Positions 46,481 through 54,630 of a stretch of 64,000 nucleotides of DNA are shown piece after piece. The notes under the pieces were generated by a model. The model saw only the letters and a list, made by a program, of their open reading frames with translations, had not been told where the DNA came from and made no database searches. Within the stretch, counting starts at the first letter, position 1. Each line of letters starts with the position of its first letter. The stretch comes from Thalassomonas sp. M1454 (GTDB taxonomy: Bacteria > Pseudomonadota > Gammaproteobacteria > Enterobacterales > Alteromonadaceae): NCBI RefSeq assembly GCF_007097525.1, contig NZ_VKDD01000004.1, positions 248,001-312,000 on the forward strand, given 5' to 3'. The position numbers were made by a program, and so were the translations under genes.

Positions 46481-47386
46481 GTGAAGCTAATTGATGACAT
46501 TGTTGAAATTCTTAGTGCTGAAAATGGTAAATTAAGTGATGCTTTGTTTAAAACAAAAGTGTTACTTCATAAAATTGGTCAAAAAGAGTTAGTTCCTTGG
46601 GTTAACAGTGAGTTAAACGGTTACTCCGATAGGGACTCTGTTCCAGACTATCGAGTTTTGCATGCACAGGTGTTAGTTAACGCATCCAATGGTGCGTACC
46701 AAGCGACATCTCAGCATATCCCAATGGGACACCTTAAAGATGATTACAGAAACACTCTTGAAACAGCTAAAATGGAACAGTCACTGGCTGTCTTAGAGAA
46801 GTTTGCTGAAAAAAATTCTGGCCACCTTCAAGCTCATATCCCAATGGAAGCTTATAGTCTTCTTGGCAAAGGGTTGGGTAATGGTTATCAAATAGAAAAA
46901 GCTTGGTCAGAAATTAGTCCAGATAGCGTACTACAAATACTGATTCAAGTTAGATCTCGCCTTCTTGATTTTGTATTAGAGCTAAAAGATCAATTCCCTA
47001 ACGAACTTGATGACAGCCAAGTAAAAGATCGAATAGAAAACATCGATGCGGAAAATCTCTTTAAAAGTGCAATTTTTGGTGATAACACTACGATTGTGGT
47101 TGGGAGCGGCAACACTCAAACGGTTACCAACAAAAAATTAGTAGGTGACTGTGCAGCCTTAGAAAAACAACTTGAAACTAATGGGATATCAAGTGACTCA
47201 GCTAGGGAACTAGCTCAAATTGTAGAATCAGAAAAGCCTACTTCACCTAATGAACCGTTTGGAACTAGAGCCAAACAATGGCTTCTAGAAAACCTTAAAA
47301 AGGCAGAAGATGGAACTTGGAAGGTAGGTATTTCCGTAGCAACAGATGTTATTAAAGATGCGGTTAAGGCGTATTATGATTTGTAA
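46481..47386 (+). CDS. AbiTii-domain protein, putative phage defence
   Basis: The 301-residue protein begins with the AbiTii-like domain: DDIVEILSAENGKLSDALFKTKVLLHKIG, then ELVPWVNSELNGYSD and VPDYRVLHAQV. AbiTii takes its name from an abortive-infection protein. The domain is widespread in defence islands, but its mechanism is not known. The C-terminal half is charged and has no recognised catalytic motif. The start shown has no strong ribosome site (only GAGAG/GTGA upstream). It is followed by an attC-like stretch. Confidence 0.7.
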   Translation: MKLIDDIVEILSAENGKLSDALFKTKVLLHKIGQKELVPWVNSELNGYSDRDSVPDYRVLHAQVLVNASNGAYQATSQHIPMGHLKDDYRNTLETAKMEQSLAVLEKFAEKNSGHLQAHIPMEAYSLLGKGLGNGYQIEKAWSEISPDSVLQILIQVRSRLLDFVLELKDQFPNELDDSQVKDRIENIDAENLFKSAIFGDNTTIVVGSGNTQTVTNKKLVGDCAALEKQLETNGISSDSARELAQIVESEKPTSPNEPFGTRAKQWLLENLKKAEDGTWKVGISVATDVIKDAVKAYYDL

Positions 47387-47387
47387 A

Positions 47388-47553
47388 CACTTAACAAGCT
47401 GCTAATCAATTGCGACAAATAACAAAGTAGAGTAGATTACAAATTGTAAATCTCAGCAGTTAAGGACTGCTTTGAGCGAACAACGGTCGATGGCTAGGTT
47501 CGCAATTTAATATATTTGCAAACTATAATTAGTCCCTCAAATGGGCGTTAGGT
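47388..47553 (+). repeat. Probable integron attC site
   Basis: It opens with an inverse core ACTTAAC followed by AAG and closes with GTCCCTCAAATGGGC and the core GTTAGGT (47547-47553). The R boxes are complementary at six of seven positions, and the spacer AAG/GCC matches the clear attC at 49246. The L boxes pair poorly, so this is less certain. The following gene begins five bases after the core. Confidence 0.5.
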
Positions 47554-47557
47554 GTTT

Positions 47558-48097
47558 ATGAAGTTGCTCAATGTTTTTTTATCCATTCTCATTTCCACAG
47601 TATTAATTGGCTGTACAACTAAGCATGAACAAGCAACCGTTGACGAAAAAAAAGCTTGGGATGAACATGTTAAAAAATATAAAAAACACCTAGAAATACC
47701 AGCACCAAACATTTGGAGTAAAGATAGCTTATGGTCCTTTGTCTACGTTGACGCAAACGATGAAATTGTTCGTCGAGTTCACGTTAGGATTACAAATGAA
47801 CCTGTGAGAGCTTGTGTTTCTGGTGATTGGTATATATTACAAATACTAAGTGAAGCCCCAACTAGGAGACCGATTTCACCTAATACTAAAGATATAGCAG
47901 CATATTCCATCGAAGGTAGTAATCTTAGTTTCATGCTTAGAGCAAATGTTTGTGATGGTGGTATGGATGTATTAGGTACGGTCTCAGAAAGCGGCTTTGT
48001 AGGGAAAGAAGATTTATCACCATGGCCTTGTCTTGACGACTGCTTAACGGAAATGCCAGCTTTTAATCGTGTATATGGTGTTCCAGTCAAAATTTAG
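47558..48097 (+). CDS. Cassette-encoded lipoprotein of unknown function
   Basis: From the ATG at 47558 the product has 179 residues. It begins with a lipoprotein signal (LNVFLSILISTVLIGCTT). The mature part has four cysteines, in VRACVSGDW, RANVCDGGM and WPCLDDCL, which could form disulfides in the periplasm. No family is recognised. The start is five bases after an integron-type core site, the usual arrangement in gene cassettes. No clear attC follows it. Confidence 0.65.
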   Translation: MKLLNVFLSILISTVLIGCTTKHEQATVDEKKAWDEHVKKYKKHLEIPAPNIWSKDSLWSFVYVDANDEIVRRVHVRITNEPVRACVSGDWYILQILSEAPTRRPISPNTKDIAAYSIEGSNLSFMLRANVCDGGMDVLGTVSESGFVGKEDLSPWPCLDDCLTEMPAFNRVYGVPVKI

Positions 48098-48346
48098 CAA
48101 TATATAAATGCCGACCGTCTCCGAATGGCACAAAACAGCCTATTCAGAGTGTTTTCTTTATTAACTGAGGATTTTCTCTACTAACTCTTTTAGGGCATTA
48201 CAGCGCTTATCTTGAAGCAGAAAGCACTTAAATAACTTACAATATGCAAAACTTAAAGTTATAGCCTAATATTTATTTAGACAAGGATGTTCAAGAAGTA
48301 ATAGACGCCTGTCTAAATTCTAATTCAAGAAACAAAAGGATTTATC

Positions 48347-48526
48347 ATGCTCATACTAACTCGTAGAGTCGGTGAAGTTATCAATATAGGTGACACTGTC
48401 AAATGCTCAATATTAGGAGTCAAGGGAAATCAAGTTCGAATTGGTATTGATGCTCCAAAAGAAGTCGATGTACATCGTGAAGAAATATATTTACGCATCA
48501 AAAGTGGTCAAACAATTTCAGCTTAA
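48347..48526 (+). CDS. csrA: CsrA/RsmA-family RNA-binding regulator encoded in the transposon
   Basis: This 59-residue frame starts [10 protein letters not shown] and contains [18 protein letters not shown] and the RNA-contact segment [10 protein letters not shown]. That is clear CsrA identity over the full length. AAAAGGA lies six bases before the ATG. CsrA binds GGA motifs in mRNA leaders and controls carbon storage, motility and other traits. The chromosomal copy is not in this window, so this is likely an extra copy carried by the transposon. Residues differing from the E. coli protein lie mainly in the second strand and the C-terminal tail. Confidence 0.93.
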   Translation: MLILTRRVGEVINIGDTVKCSILGVKGNQVRIGIDAPKEVDVHREEIYLRIKSGQTISA

Positions 48527-48645
48527 TTCCGTCTAGCACCAGGTAGCGTTCTAATTGAAAGTTGTTTTTACAATAAAAGGGATCATGCGATTCCTTTATA
48601 CTTTTTATATGAGCGTCTCTGAAGTGCTGTTAACCGCCAGTCGAG

Positions 48646-49137
48646 CTACAGCTTTGAAAAACAGTATTCAGCGTGTTTCTGCCCCGCAAGCTTCGCTACA
48701 GATTTACTTTCAATTACAGCACTATTAAAGTGTTTCATTATTTTTGAGTTAACAAAATCATTTATTGTTTCAATAGTTTCTTCTGGTAACGATTTAGGGT
48801 CGACTTTACCATTCTGAATAGCCAGCCATTGTTGACCTTGTTGGGATTTAAACCAATCGGTTAACTTTACTAAGTCATCAATTGTTAAGTGCTTTTGGAA
48901 AAAAGGAATGTATTCTTTTAGGAGGTTGCCATTATCATTTTGAACACATTGAATTAGTTGTTCTTTGTATTTCTCATCTATCATCAACTCTTGCAATTGA
49001 TTAATTAACTTATCACTTGGTTGAAATAGGTAGGTCACACTTTTCGTAAAGCTATAGAAAGCTTCTTCATAGCTTGCGTTAGTTTGTGCGAACGTAGCTG
49101 AACTAAGAAATGTAAGTAAAAATATCCATTTATTCAT
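48646..49137 (-). CDS. Exported protein, DUF2059-like
   Basis: The 163-residue product has a signal peptide (IFLLTFLSSATFAQ). A helical body contains two short WFKSQQGQQWL-type segments, as found in DUF2059 and related periplasmic proteins. The motif LVKLTDWFKSQQGQQWLA is the most characteristic part. Function is unknown. It lies next in line after an integron attC on the minus strand, with about 110 bp between the core site and the start codon. No attC was found after it. Confidence 0.65.
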   Translation of the reverse strand: MNKWIFLLTFLSSATFAQTNASYEEAFYSFTKSVTYLFQPSDKLINQLQELMIDEKYKEQLIQCVQNDNGNLLKEYIPFFQKHLTIDDLVKLTDWFKSQQGQQWLAIQNGKVDPKSLPEETIETINDFVNSKIMKHFNSAVIESKSVAKLAGQKHAEYCFSKL

Positions 49138-49245
49138 TCTATTCCTACTTATGTATTAGTCTCTTAATCGCTCTTTTCAGCCCGTGGGCTTTTGATTACA
49201 TTACGTTATATTGCTATCGGTCTCAAGTGTGCCATAGGCGACAGT

Positions 49246-49302
49246 CAATAACGCCTCGTTAAAAGCCAACTGTTTTTTGTCCTTTTAAACGACTTGTTAT
49301 AG
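49246..49302 (-). repeat. Integron attC recombination site
   Basis: On the minus strand CTATAAC and GTTATTG are R-type boxes. TCGTTTAAAAG and CTTTTAACGA form the L stem with one extra base, and AAG against GCC is the unpaired spacer. This R-spacer-L layout with a single extrahelical base is the diagnostic attC architecture. The stop codon of the preceding gene lies inside the first box. Confidence 0.85.
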
Positions 49303-49755
49303 CGAAAACAGATACCGCCATATAGCCCCGCCAATAGGTACCCAAAGATATATAGCAAAAAGCAAAATCGCTAAAAAAGCTAAATGATTCAATCGGACAC
49401 CAGGTTCTAATATTGATTTATTTGGCTTTTTAGGATTTACATAAACTGTTACGTCCCAGCCTAAACAATACCTATCTACGAAATACTCAGCAGAAGATTT
49501 TATGTTGTTAGATCCTCCACTTCCAAAACTAATACGATCATTTGAATAGACTTCATCGTTATATTTATACTCGTATTCAACCTGAGGCTCATACATTTCT
49601 CCATCGTCTAGATAAGTATGAATTTCAGATTTTATGATTTTCCCACCGACTTTATCCCAAAAAAAAGCCCTGAAACTTAAAATTACACCGACAATATAAA
49701 TTAATACAAGCAAGTTAAATAAGGCGCTAAAGAAAACCCACGAATTCCACTCCAT
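49297..49755 (-). CDS. DUF3592-like membrane protein in an integron cassette
   Basis: From the ATG at 49755 (MEWNSWVFF) the product has 152 residues. It has a membrane helix at each end and a central domain with YEPQVEYEYKYNDEVYSNDRISFG and VTVYVNPKKPNKSILEPG, typical of DUF3592. The core GTTATAGCG at 49774-49782 lies 18 bp before the start. Its exact complement forms the first box of the attC behind the gene, as expected for a cassette that was once circular. A longer frame from 49872 would run back across the core and is not favoured. Function unknown. Confidence 0.78.
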   Translation of the reverse strand: MEWNSWVFFSALFNLLVLIYIVGVILSFRAFFWDKVGGKIIKSEIHTYLDDGEMYEPQVEYEYKYNDEVYSNDRISFGSGGSNNIKSSAEYFVDRYCLGWDVTVYVNPKKPNKSILEPGVRLNHLAFLAILLFAIYLWVPIGGAIWRYLFSL

Positions 49756-50068
49756 ACTACGAACCTGACCTTTCGCTATAACAGCTTTATTAAGAAGAAA
49801 ATATCTGCATTTGCTGTATAAAATGTAGATATTTATTGGATAGTGTATGTATAAATCGCTCTTTGCTGCCATTAGGTGTTTGATTTAACTTACGCTATAC
49901 ATATTAGTCTAGTCAAATATGTCATTATGTAATCTAACTTGATACTAGCTAAAGTTTACAGCCAACATGTTGAATGTGTTTAAAATCAATGCAATATAAA
50001 AAAACAATTTACAATGACATCGATATCAAACACAATTAACCTTAACAAATATATAACAACATTCATGG

Positions 50069-51649
50069 ATGAAAACGATGAATAATTTAAAAACATTACT
50101 GTTATTAGCTATAACTTCTTATTTATTGGGTTGTGGAGGAGGGAGTTCAGACAGTGGCCCTAACATAGATTTAAAGTTTAACCCGGGCTCTATTTCCGCG
50201 GATTTAATAGAAACAGAAACCGAATGGTGGCCAATTAGTGTCACTGTTACAGGGGATATTGCTGATATAAAAGATGATGTATATATTTATATCGTAGATG
50301 ATACAGGAGTAATCTCAACAGATGTATATATTCGCCAAAACAGTCAAACTAGCTACTCTTTTGAATTAAACTCAAAAGACAATTTATCGCCTGGAGAATA
50401 CAAGGGGAATATAGCCGTTAAACTTTGTAAGAATAGTAGTTGTAGCTCTGAATATAAAAACTCACCTTGGTTATTACCATTTGACATTAAAGTAAAGTCT
50501 CACACTAACCTAACCAACAGAACCTACATTCCGGAATATCAAGGCTGGTATACCACCGATGGCAATAATGCTCGAACACGATTTGTACCAGTAAACCTTG
50601 ACCCTAGTGAATTTTCGCCTCGTTGGTTATGGAAATCTCCGCGAGAATATAGAGTAACTAAATTAATGACCCATGATGAATTCGTTTATTTGTTTGAGGA
50701 TAACAAGAGGGAGATTGGGAGTGATTATGATTTAAACCTAGTTGCAATAAGTGAAGAAACAGGTACTGAATCATGGCATACGAAAATACCAGCGTATTTC
50801 TTTCCTCATAGCTTTACCGTTAATGAAGGGAATATTTTTTTAACTAAAACAGTAAGCATGAACAGAGACGAAATAGCTGAAATATCTAAAATAGATGCCA
50901 GTAACGGAACCATTTTAAATCAAAAACAGTTTATAGTTACAGAAGAAGAGGTGGATAATGGAAAAAGTATTACACTAGGGCGCGTATTGGCGGACTTAGG
51001 TAATCTTTACTTTAGCGAAAATAATGAACAATTTTCGACTGATTATGATTTTAACGAATCCTGGAGCAGACCTAGTGTAGGAGGTGTATTCGCAAAAGTT
51101 GGAGGAAATTTATATGCTTTCAATTCCGAAGGTATTACCATTCTTGATTCTAAAAATGGAAATGTAATTAAACATATAATATTGCCAGACGACATCACTA
51201 ACTATGCTCCACAATATATAATTTCAGGCAGTTACGCCATAATAAAAACGACCCGAGAAATTATAGGATATGATATCGAAAATGACAGTATAAAATGGGA
51301 AGCTGATATCCCCTATAGAAGCTACCCTCATTTAGCTGTCGGAAATGGCACTTTATTTATTGCGGCGAATGCGAGTGTAAAAGCGGTAGATATAAAAACT
51401 GGTGATGAAAAGTGGTCCAAAACAATAGAAGACAACGCAACAGGTAGAGGTTCTCTTATTTTAACTAATAATATTTTATTTATTAGCTCTGAATATGGCA
51501 CTATTGCCATCGATATTAATACTCAAAAGCTTGTTTGGGGATATCCTTTCGGTGGGCAAATGGCAATATCTAAAGGCTCTGTTTTATATATTACTAGGTA
51601 TGTAAACAGTTTTAAAAGCCATGTTTTGGCGGCAATTAATTTAAATTAG
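50069..51649 (+). CDS. Lipoprotein with a PQQ-type beta-propeller
   Basis: The 526-residue protein has a lipoprotein signal (LLLAITSYLLGCGGG). An N-terminal Ig-like part (LKFNPGSISADLIET) follows, then several beta-propeller blades with repeating W/A motifs such as GTESWHTKIPA, SIKWEADIPY, GDEKWSKTI and QKLVWGYP. Such propellers usually mediate protein or ligand contacts. BamB is a related example, but this protein has a different N-terminal domain. The start may instead be the ATG at 50081. The gene is AT-rich, and no attC was found beside it. Confidence 0.72.
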   Translation: MKTMNNLKTLLLLAITSYLLGCGGGSSDSGPNIDLKFNPGSISADLIETETEWWPISVTVTGDIADIKDDVYIYIVDDTGVISTDVYIRQNSQTSYSFELNSKDNLSPGEYKGNIAVKLCKNSSCSSEYKNSPWLLPFDIKVKSHTNLTNRTYIPEYQGWYTTDGNNARTRFVPVNLDPSEFSPRWLWKSPREYRVTKLMTHDEFVYLFEDNKREIGSDYDLNLVAISEETGTESWHTKIPAYFFPHSFTVNEGNIFLTKTVSMNRDEIAEISKIDASNGTILNQKQFIVTEEEVDNGKSITLGRVLADLGNLYFSENNEQFSTDYDFNESWSRPSVGGVFAKVGGNLYAFNSEGITILDSKNGNVIKHIILPDDITNYAPQYIISGSYAIIKTTREIIGYDIENDSIKWEADIPYRSYPHLAVGNGTLFIAANASVKAVDIKTGDEKWSKTIEDNATGRGSLILTNNILFISSEYGTIAIDINTQKLVWGYPFGGQMAISKGSVLYITRYVNSFKSHVLAAINLN

Positions 51650-51723
51650 CGGTCCGAAACGAGCGATAAGCAGCCGTTGAAGCTCAAATAACTTACTTTC
51701 CCGTTTATGAAAAGGAGTTCCCT

Positions 51724-52140
51724 CTGAACAAATATAAATTTATATTTAGTAAACTTTATCAATTGGTTATAAATAGTGCTCGAATAATATTAATAGCTAT
51801 TGCAACTGTAATGTTGTTTTTCACTTTGAAATATTATTTCGATGCTAATGTATTCATATTTGCAATAGGACTTTACTCACTATTTGTATACTGCTGTTTA
51901 AATGGTCCTAATTCTATTTACCCAGACTCTAAAGATGGATATTTCTGGTTAAAGATAAAAATGTTATTAGTTGTGATTAGCTTTTTGTCATTTGCTTCAC
52001 TATCGCTATGGGGAATTTTTGGATTAGGGGGAGCTAAAGGCGTATGGCAAATTGTGCTTAATATTGTTTTTATTTTAGGTTCAGGGATTGCTACATATGA
52101 ACATTTATCGAAGTTTATAATTCACTTAAAAAGAGCATAG
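51724..52140 (+). CDS. Small four-helix membrane protein with a probable CTG start
   Basis: About 138 residues with four hydrophobic helices (for example IILIAIATVMLFFTL and LLVVISFLSFASLSLWGIF). The only strong ribosome site, AAAGGAG at 51711-51717, is six bases before a CTG at 51724 that opens the frame as NKYKFIFSKLYQ. The first in-frame TTG, at 51763, has no such site. The start is therefore proposed to be CTG, which is rare, or a mutated ATG. No family is recognised. Confidence 0.6.
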   Translation: MNKYKFIFSKLYQLVINSARIILIAIATVMLFFTLKYYFDANVFIFAIGLYSLFVYCCLNGPNSIYPDSKDGYFWLKIKMLLVVISFLSFASLSLWGIFGLGGAKGVWQIVLNIVFILGSGIATYEHLSKFIIHLKRA

Positions 52141-52230
52141 TATGTAACTTAAATCTCATTATCTCTTTAGATTTTCAAGCTAATCCTTTTATGCGTTCCT
52201 TTATAGTGTTAGTTAAAAATATAGACTTCC

Positions 52231-52607
52231 GCTATTGGCACTTAGGAGACATAGCAATGTGCAAAAATTGCACATTGGTTGGTATGTTCCATTTTGGAAC
52301 ATACCATGATCGCAAATTACGATCTCAAGATTGTGCAACAAGCTGTTGCACAATTAAATGTACTTTAACCAGGTCGAATTCGACCTGGTTAAAATGGACC
52401 AATATGCAGAATATGCAGAATATGCAGAATATGTATATTGATCAGTTGTTGGCTTAACCTGTCGCAGACCATATGTTCCAAAATGGAACTACGACTTCAA
52501 TAATTAATGCAAATAGAGCCACTAAGGTACATCAGAAATAGCTACCTAAAGTACACACAAAAGGTGTACTACTCGGGGTTATAAAGTAACTGATGCAGCA
52601 TCAGTTA
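52231..52607. repeat. Cluster of different palindromes
   Basis: At least eight hairpin-forming palindromes occur in about 380 bp: 52256-52276 (9-bp arms), 52281-52305 (10), 52308-52324 (5), 52331-52353 (9), 52364-52393 (perfect, 30 bp, GAATTC centre), 52475-52489 (6), 52550-52570 (7) and 52587-52607 (10). GCTAT/ATAGC at 52231/52251 brackets the start. Stem sequences differ, although two use TTGCACA arms and two use GGAAC arms. An open frame (52191-52457) runs through it but appears to be a by-product. No RNA or protein family is recognised. Confidence 0.85.
52401..52433 (+). repeat. Short tandem repeat of a 9-bp unit
   Basis: AATATGCAG is repeated three times and followed by a partial fourth copy, immediately after the 30-bp palindrome. 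Confidence 0.95.
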
Positions 52608-52807
52608 TGGATGTGGGGTCATCTTTAGGTATATGATTGAGAAGGGAGGCGAATCATTGAAAAGTTATTACAATGAGCAAACTAAAGTTTCAGTAAATTG
52701 TTTAGAAATAGCTACCGCTTTCAAATCAGCTCAAGTTAGCTATTGTTAAAACTGTTTTATAAATGATTTCGTTGTACGCTAACTTCTGCGTTTAACTTGT
52801 CGAAATG
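52608..52807. other. Spacer after the palindrome cluster
   Basis: No gene is seen. A GGGAGGCGAATC stretch at 52643 looks like a ribosome site, but only a very short frame follows it. Confidence 0.4.
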
Positions 52808-53167
52808 CTATTTATCAAAGATCAATTCAACGCTATATCTAAATAAACAGTAAAAACTAGCGCAATATAACCCGGCAGTCACACTAACAATTATTTGGCT
52901 CATCTCTGAAAACATCAGCATCACAATAAGCGATTTTAAGATGTTTATCATGCAAAACATTATTTTTTTCGTGACTGTAGCGTTTTTTAAAGAGGCATGA
53001 GTTGTTATATAAAAGTAGGCAGCTATGTTGGCAGTAAAAGCTATTGCTACCCCAAAAATGCCAATGTTGAGGATTGATTCATAAGGTAGCACATATAGAA
53101 ATACTAACAGAGGGAAGGTTGATAACCCTCCATTGAGCACATTATTTTGATTGAATTGATTTAACAA
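52808..53167 (-). CDS. Small membrane protein of unknown function
   Basis: The 119-residue frame starts with TTG at 53167, three bases after the stop codon of the upstream broken gene, with AAAGG nearby. It encodes three to four hydrophobic helices (FPLLVFLYVLPYES, GVAIAFTANIAAYFYI, SLIVMLMFSEMSQIIVSV). The position suggests that the two frames were translated as a coupled pair. No family is recognised. Confidence 0.55.
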   Translation of the reverse strand: MLNQFNQNNVLNGGLSTFPLLVFLYVLPYESILNIGIFGVAIAFTANIAAYFYITTHASLKNATVTKKIMFCMINILKSLIVMLMFSEMSQIIVSVTAGLYCASFYCLFRYSVELIFDK

Positions 53168-53169
53168 GG

Positions 53170-53483
53170 CTACACCTTTGCATGAGGTCTAATTGAATAA
53201 TGAAGGTGCTTTGTCTTCGTAATGGTAATTTCATCGTTTGGCATTAAATCATAATGTTCAATGAGTGTTTTCATTACACTCCTATTCCTAAAGAATTTTT
53301 TCTTACCATCAATGTCAGATTCAAATTTAGTGCCTTTACCAACATCTAAAATAACCTTTTCTTGTGCTTCTTCATTCTTATTTTGCCCGCCAATTGTAGA
53401 TTTAGGAAACTGGCTTATTATATTCGCAAGGCCAATATAATTATTTTTTAAACTACCAGGGTTAACGTTATTACTTCTTTCAT
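53170..53483 (-). pseudogene. Small soluble protein gene with an apparent 5' frameshift
   Basis: A protein-like frame runs to the TAG at 53170-53172 and includes VILDVGKGTKFESDIDG and MPNDEITITKTKHLHYS. It has no usable start at its 5' end. An ATG with an AAAAAGG ribosome site exists at 53483, but one frame out: ATGAAAGAAG gives an 11-codon dead end. One more A in this run would give MKRSNNVNPGSLKNN and about 104 residues. This indicates a one-base loss, a sequencing error or slippage. Function is unknown. Confidence 0.6.
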
Positions 53484-53680
53484 TATGTATTCCTTTTTAT
53501 TGTTATTTGATTTAAAGCGGTCTTTCCCGCAGTCAGTCACTCACCAACATAAATGTTTATAGTAGTTAGCCCCTATTCGCTAATTACACTTCTCACTTAA
53601 TACCTTTTCACAGCTGGTCTGGCGTGATTGCGGGTGTTTTAAGCCACCGCCCGCTGGGCCCAACTAACGCAACTCAGACG

Positions 53681-54541
53681 CTAACTTAACTTTACTTCAT
53701 CGATAGACTTTAATTTCCACTCCACCGCAGAAACCAAGCCAAATTTTCCATTAGCATTAGGTCTGCGCCAGCGAGCTAATGGCATTTCTTTTAATTGATG
53801 TAATGCATCATTAAAATCAGTAACTTTAATGGCATTATCTTTAGGTCCGATAGTGTAATCACCACTTTTGTTTTTACAGTCTATATTAAAGAATGACCCG
53901 TCCTTTGCCACAGGTACTAGAATATGTTCAGCTCTGTCATTCGTTGTATCAATTGTAGGTTTAAAATTCTGACGTTTTTTCAACCATTCTGTCGCTTCGG
54001 CAACAGGTACAACAATACGTCCATCAAGTTTTACTGTGTTTAATTTTGGCATGCTATTACTCATTGCATTTCGAATAGCTTGTACCGACATGTCTGCAAG
54101 AGCAGCCATGCTATCTAACGTTAAAAAGTCGTGTAAGAAAAAACAATCAGGGATGAACTCATCTAAATGTGTAATGCCATAGACTGACTCAATACTAACT
54201 TTTTCGTGCAGCATTATTGCTAATCTACCATCCCCCGCATGCATGATGGTCTGTAATAGTGGAGGTAGGTCCGGAAAAAGGGTGCGTTCCAATTCCGCTA
54301 ATTCTTGAATGTCGTTAAAATCGTCAGGTAAAAAGTCGCCTTCAATCAGCTTACCAAATATACCTAGTTTAGTATGACGTACAGCAAGCGATATCGATCG
54401 TTCTGGGTAGCTATTTTCGATGCAGGAATAGTCCGTTTGAAATAAATTTTTTCCAATTCGTTCAAAGCGTTTTTGTAGTTCTAATACATGACTTTCTATT
54501 TCTTCTTCAGAAATTATTGAATGTGATATTGGGTAACTCAT
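53681..54541 (-). CDS. Helix-turn-helix regulator divergent from the transposition genes
   Basis: The 286-residue protein is not recognised as a whole. Around residues 143-190 it has LDSMAALADMSVQAIRNAMSN, then LDGRIVVPVAEATEWLKKRQ. This order resembles excisionase or MerR-type winged-helix DNA binding. It is divergent from tnsA across an 823-bp gap with palindromes near its own start. By position it may control transposition, but this is an inference. The N-terminal half is rich in charged residues. Confidence 0.65.
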   Translation of the reverse strand: MSYPISHSIISEEEIESHVLELQKRFERIGKNLFQTDYSCIENSYPERSISLAVRHTKLGIFGKLIEGDFLPDDFNDIQELAELERTLFPDLPPLLQTIMHAGDGRLAIMLHEKVSIESVYGITHLDEFIPDCFFLHDFLTLDSMAALADMSVQAIRNAMSNSMPKLNTVKLDGRIVVPVAEATEWLKKRQNFKPTIDTTNDRAEHILVPVAKDGSFFNIDCKNKSGDYTIGPKDNAIKVTDFNDALHQLKEMPLARWRRPNANGKFGLVSAVEWKLKSIDEVKLS

Positions 54542-54553
54542 CTGCGCCTACTT

Positions 54554-54630
54554 GTTATAAATAATTCATAATCATAAGCTACATTACTGTGTAGCACCTG
54601 TCAACAATAGATTATAAATATTTTATAATC
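54554..54630. promoter_or_regulatory. Paired operator-like palindromes around a TTGACA box
   Basis: GATTATAAA-TAT-TTTATAATC at 54610-54630 is a perfect 9-bp-arm palindrome. A near copy, GTTATAAATAATTCATAATC, lies at 54554-54573. Between them, on the minus strand, is TTGACA (54599-54604). This suggests autoregulation of the divergent regulator. Confidence 0.6.

Noticed and set aside
49756-49872. N-terminal extension of the DUF3592-like frame
   Set aside because: It crosses the cassette core site and encodes no membrane or domain feature. The ATG at 49755 fits better.
49783-49876. A possible attC upstream of the DUF3592-like cassette
   Set aside because: A strong central hairpin and a right core are present, but the left boxes do not pair convincingly, so it was not listed as a site.
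52191-52457. Open frame through the palindrome cluster
   Set aside because: The product is a read-through of palindromes and tandem repeats, with no ribosome site and no protein-like character.
53640-53665. GTTGGGC/GCCCAAC core-like sequences near the end of the regulator gene
   Set aside because: They resemble cassette cores but no L boxes or full attC could be laid out.
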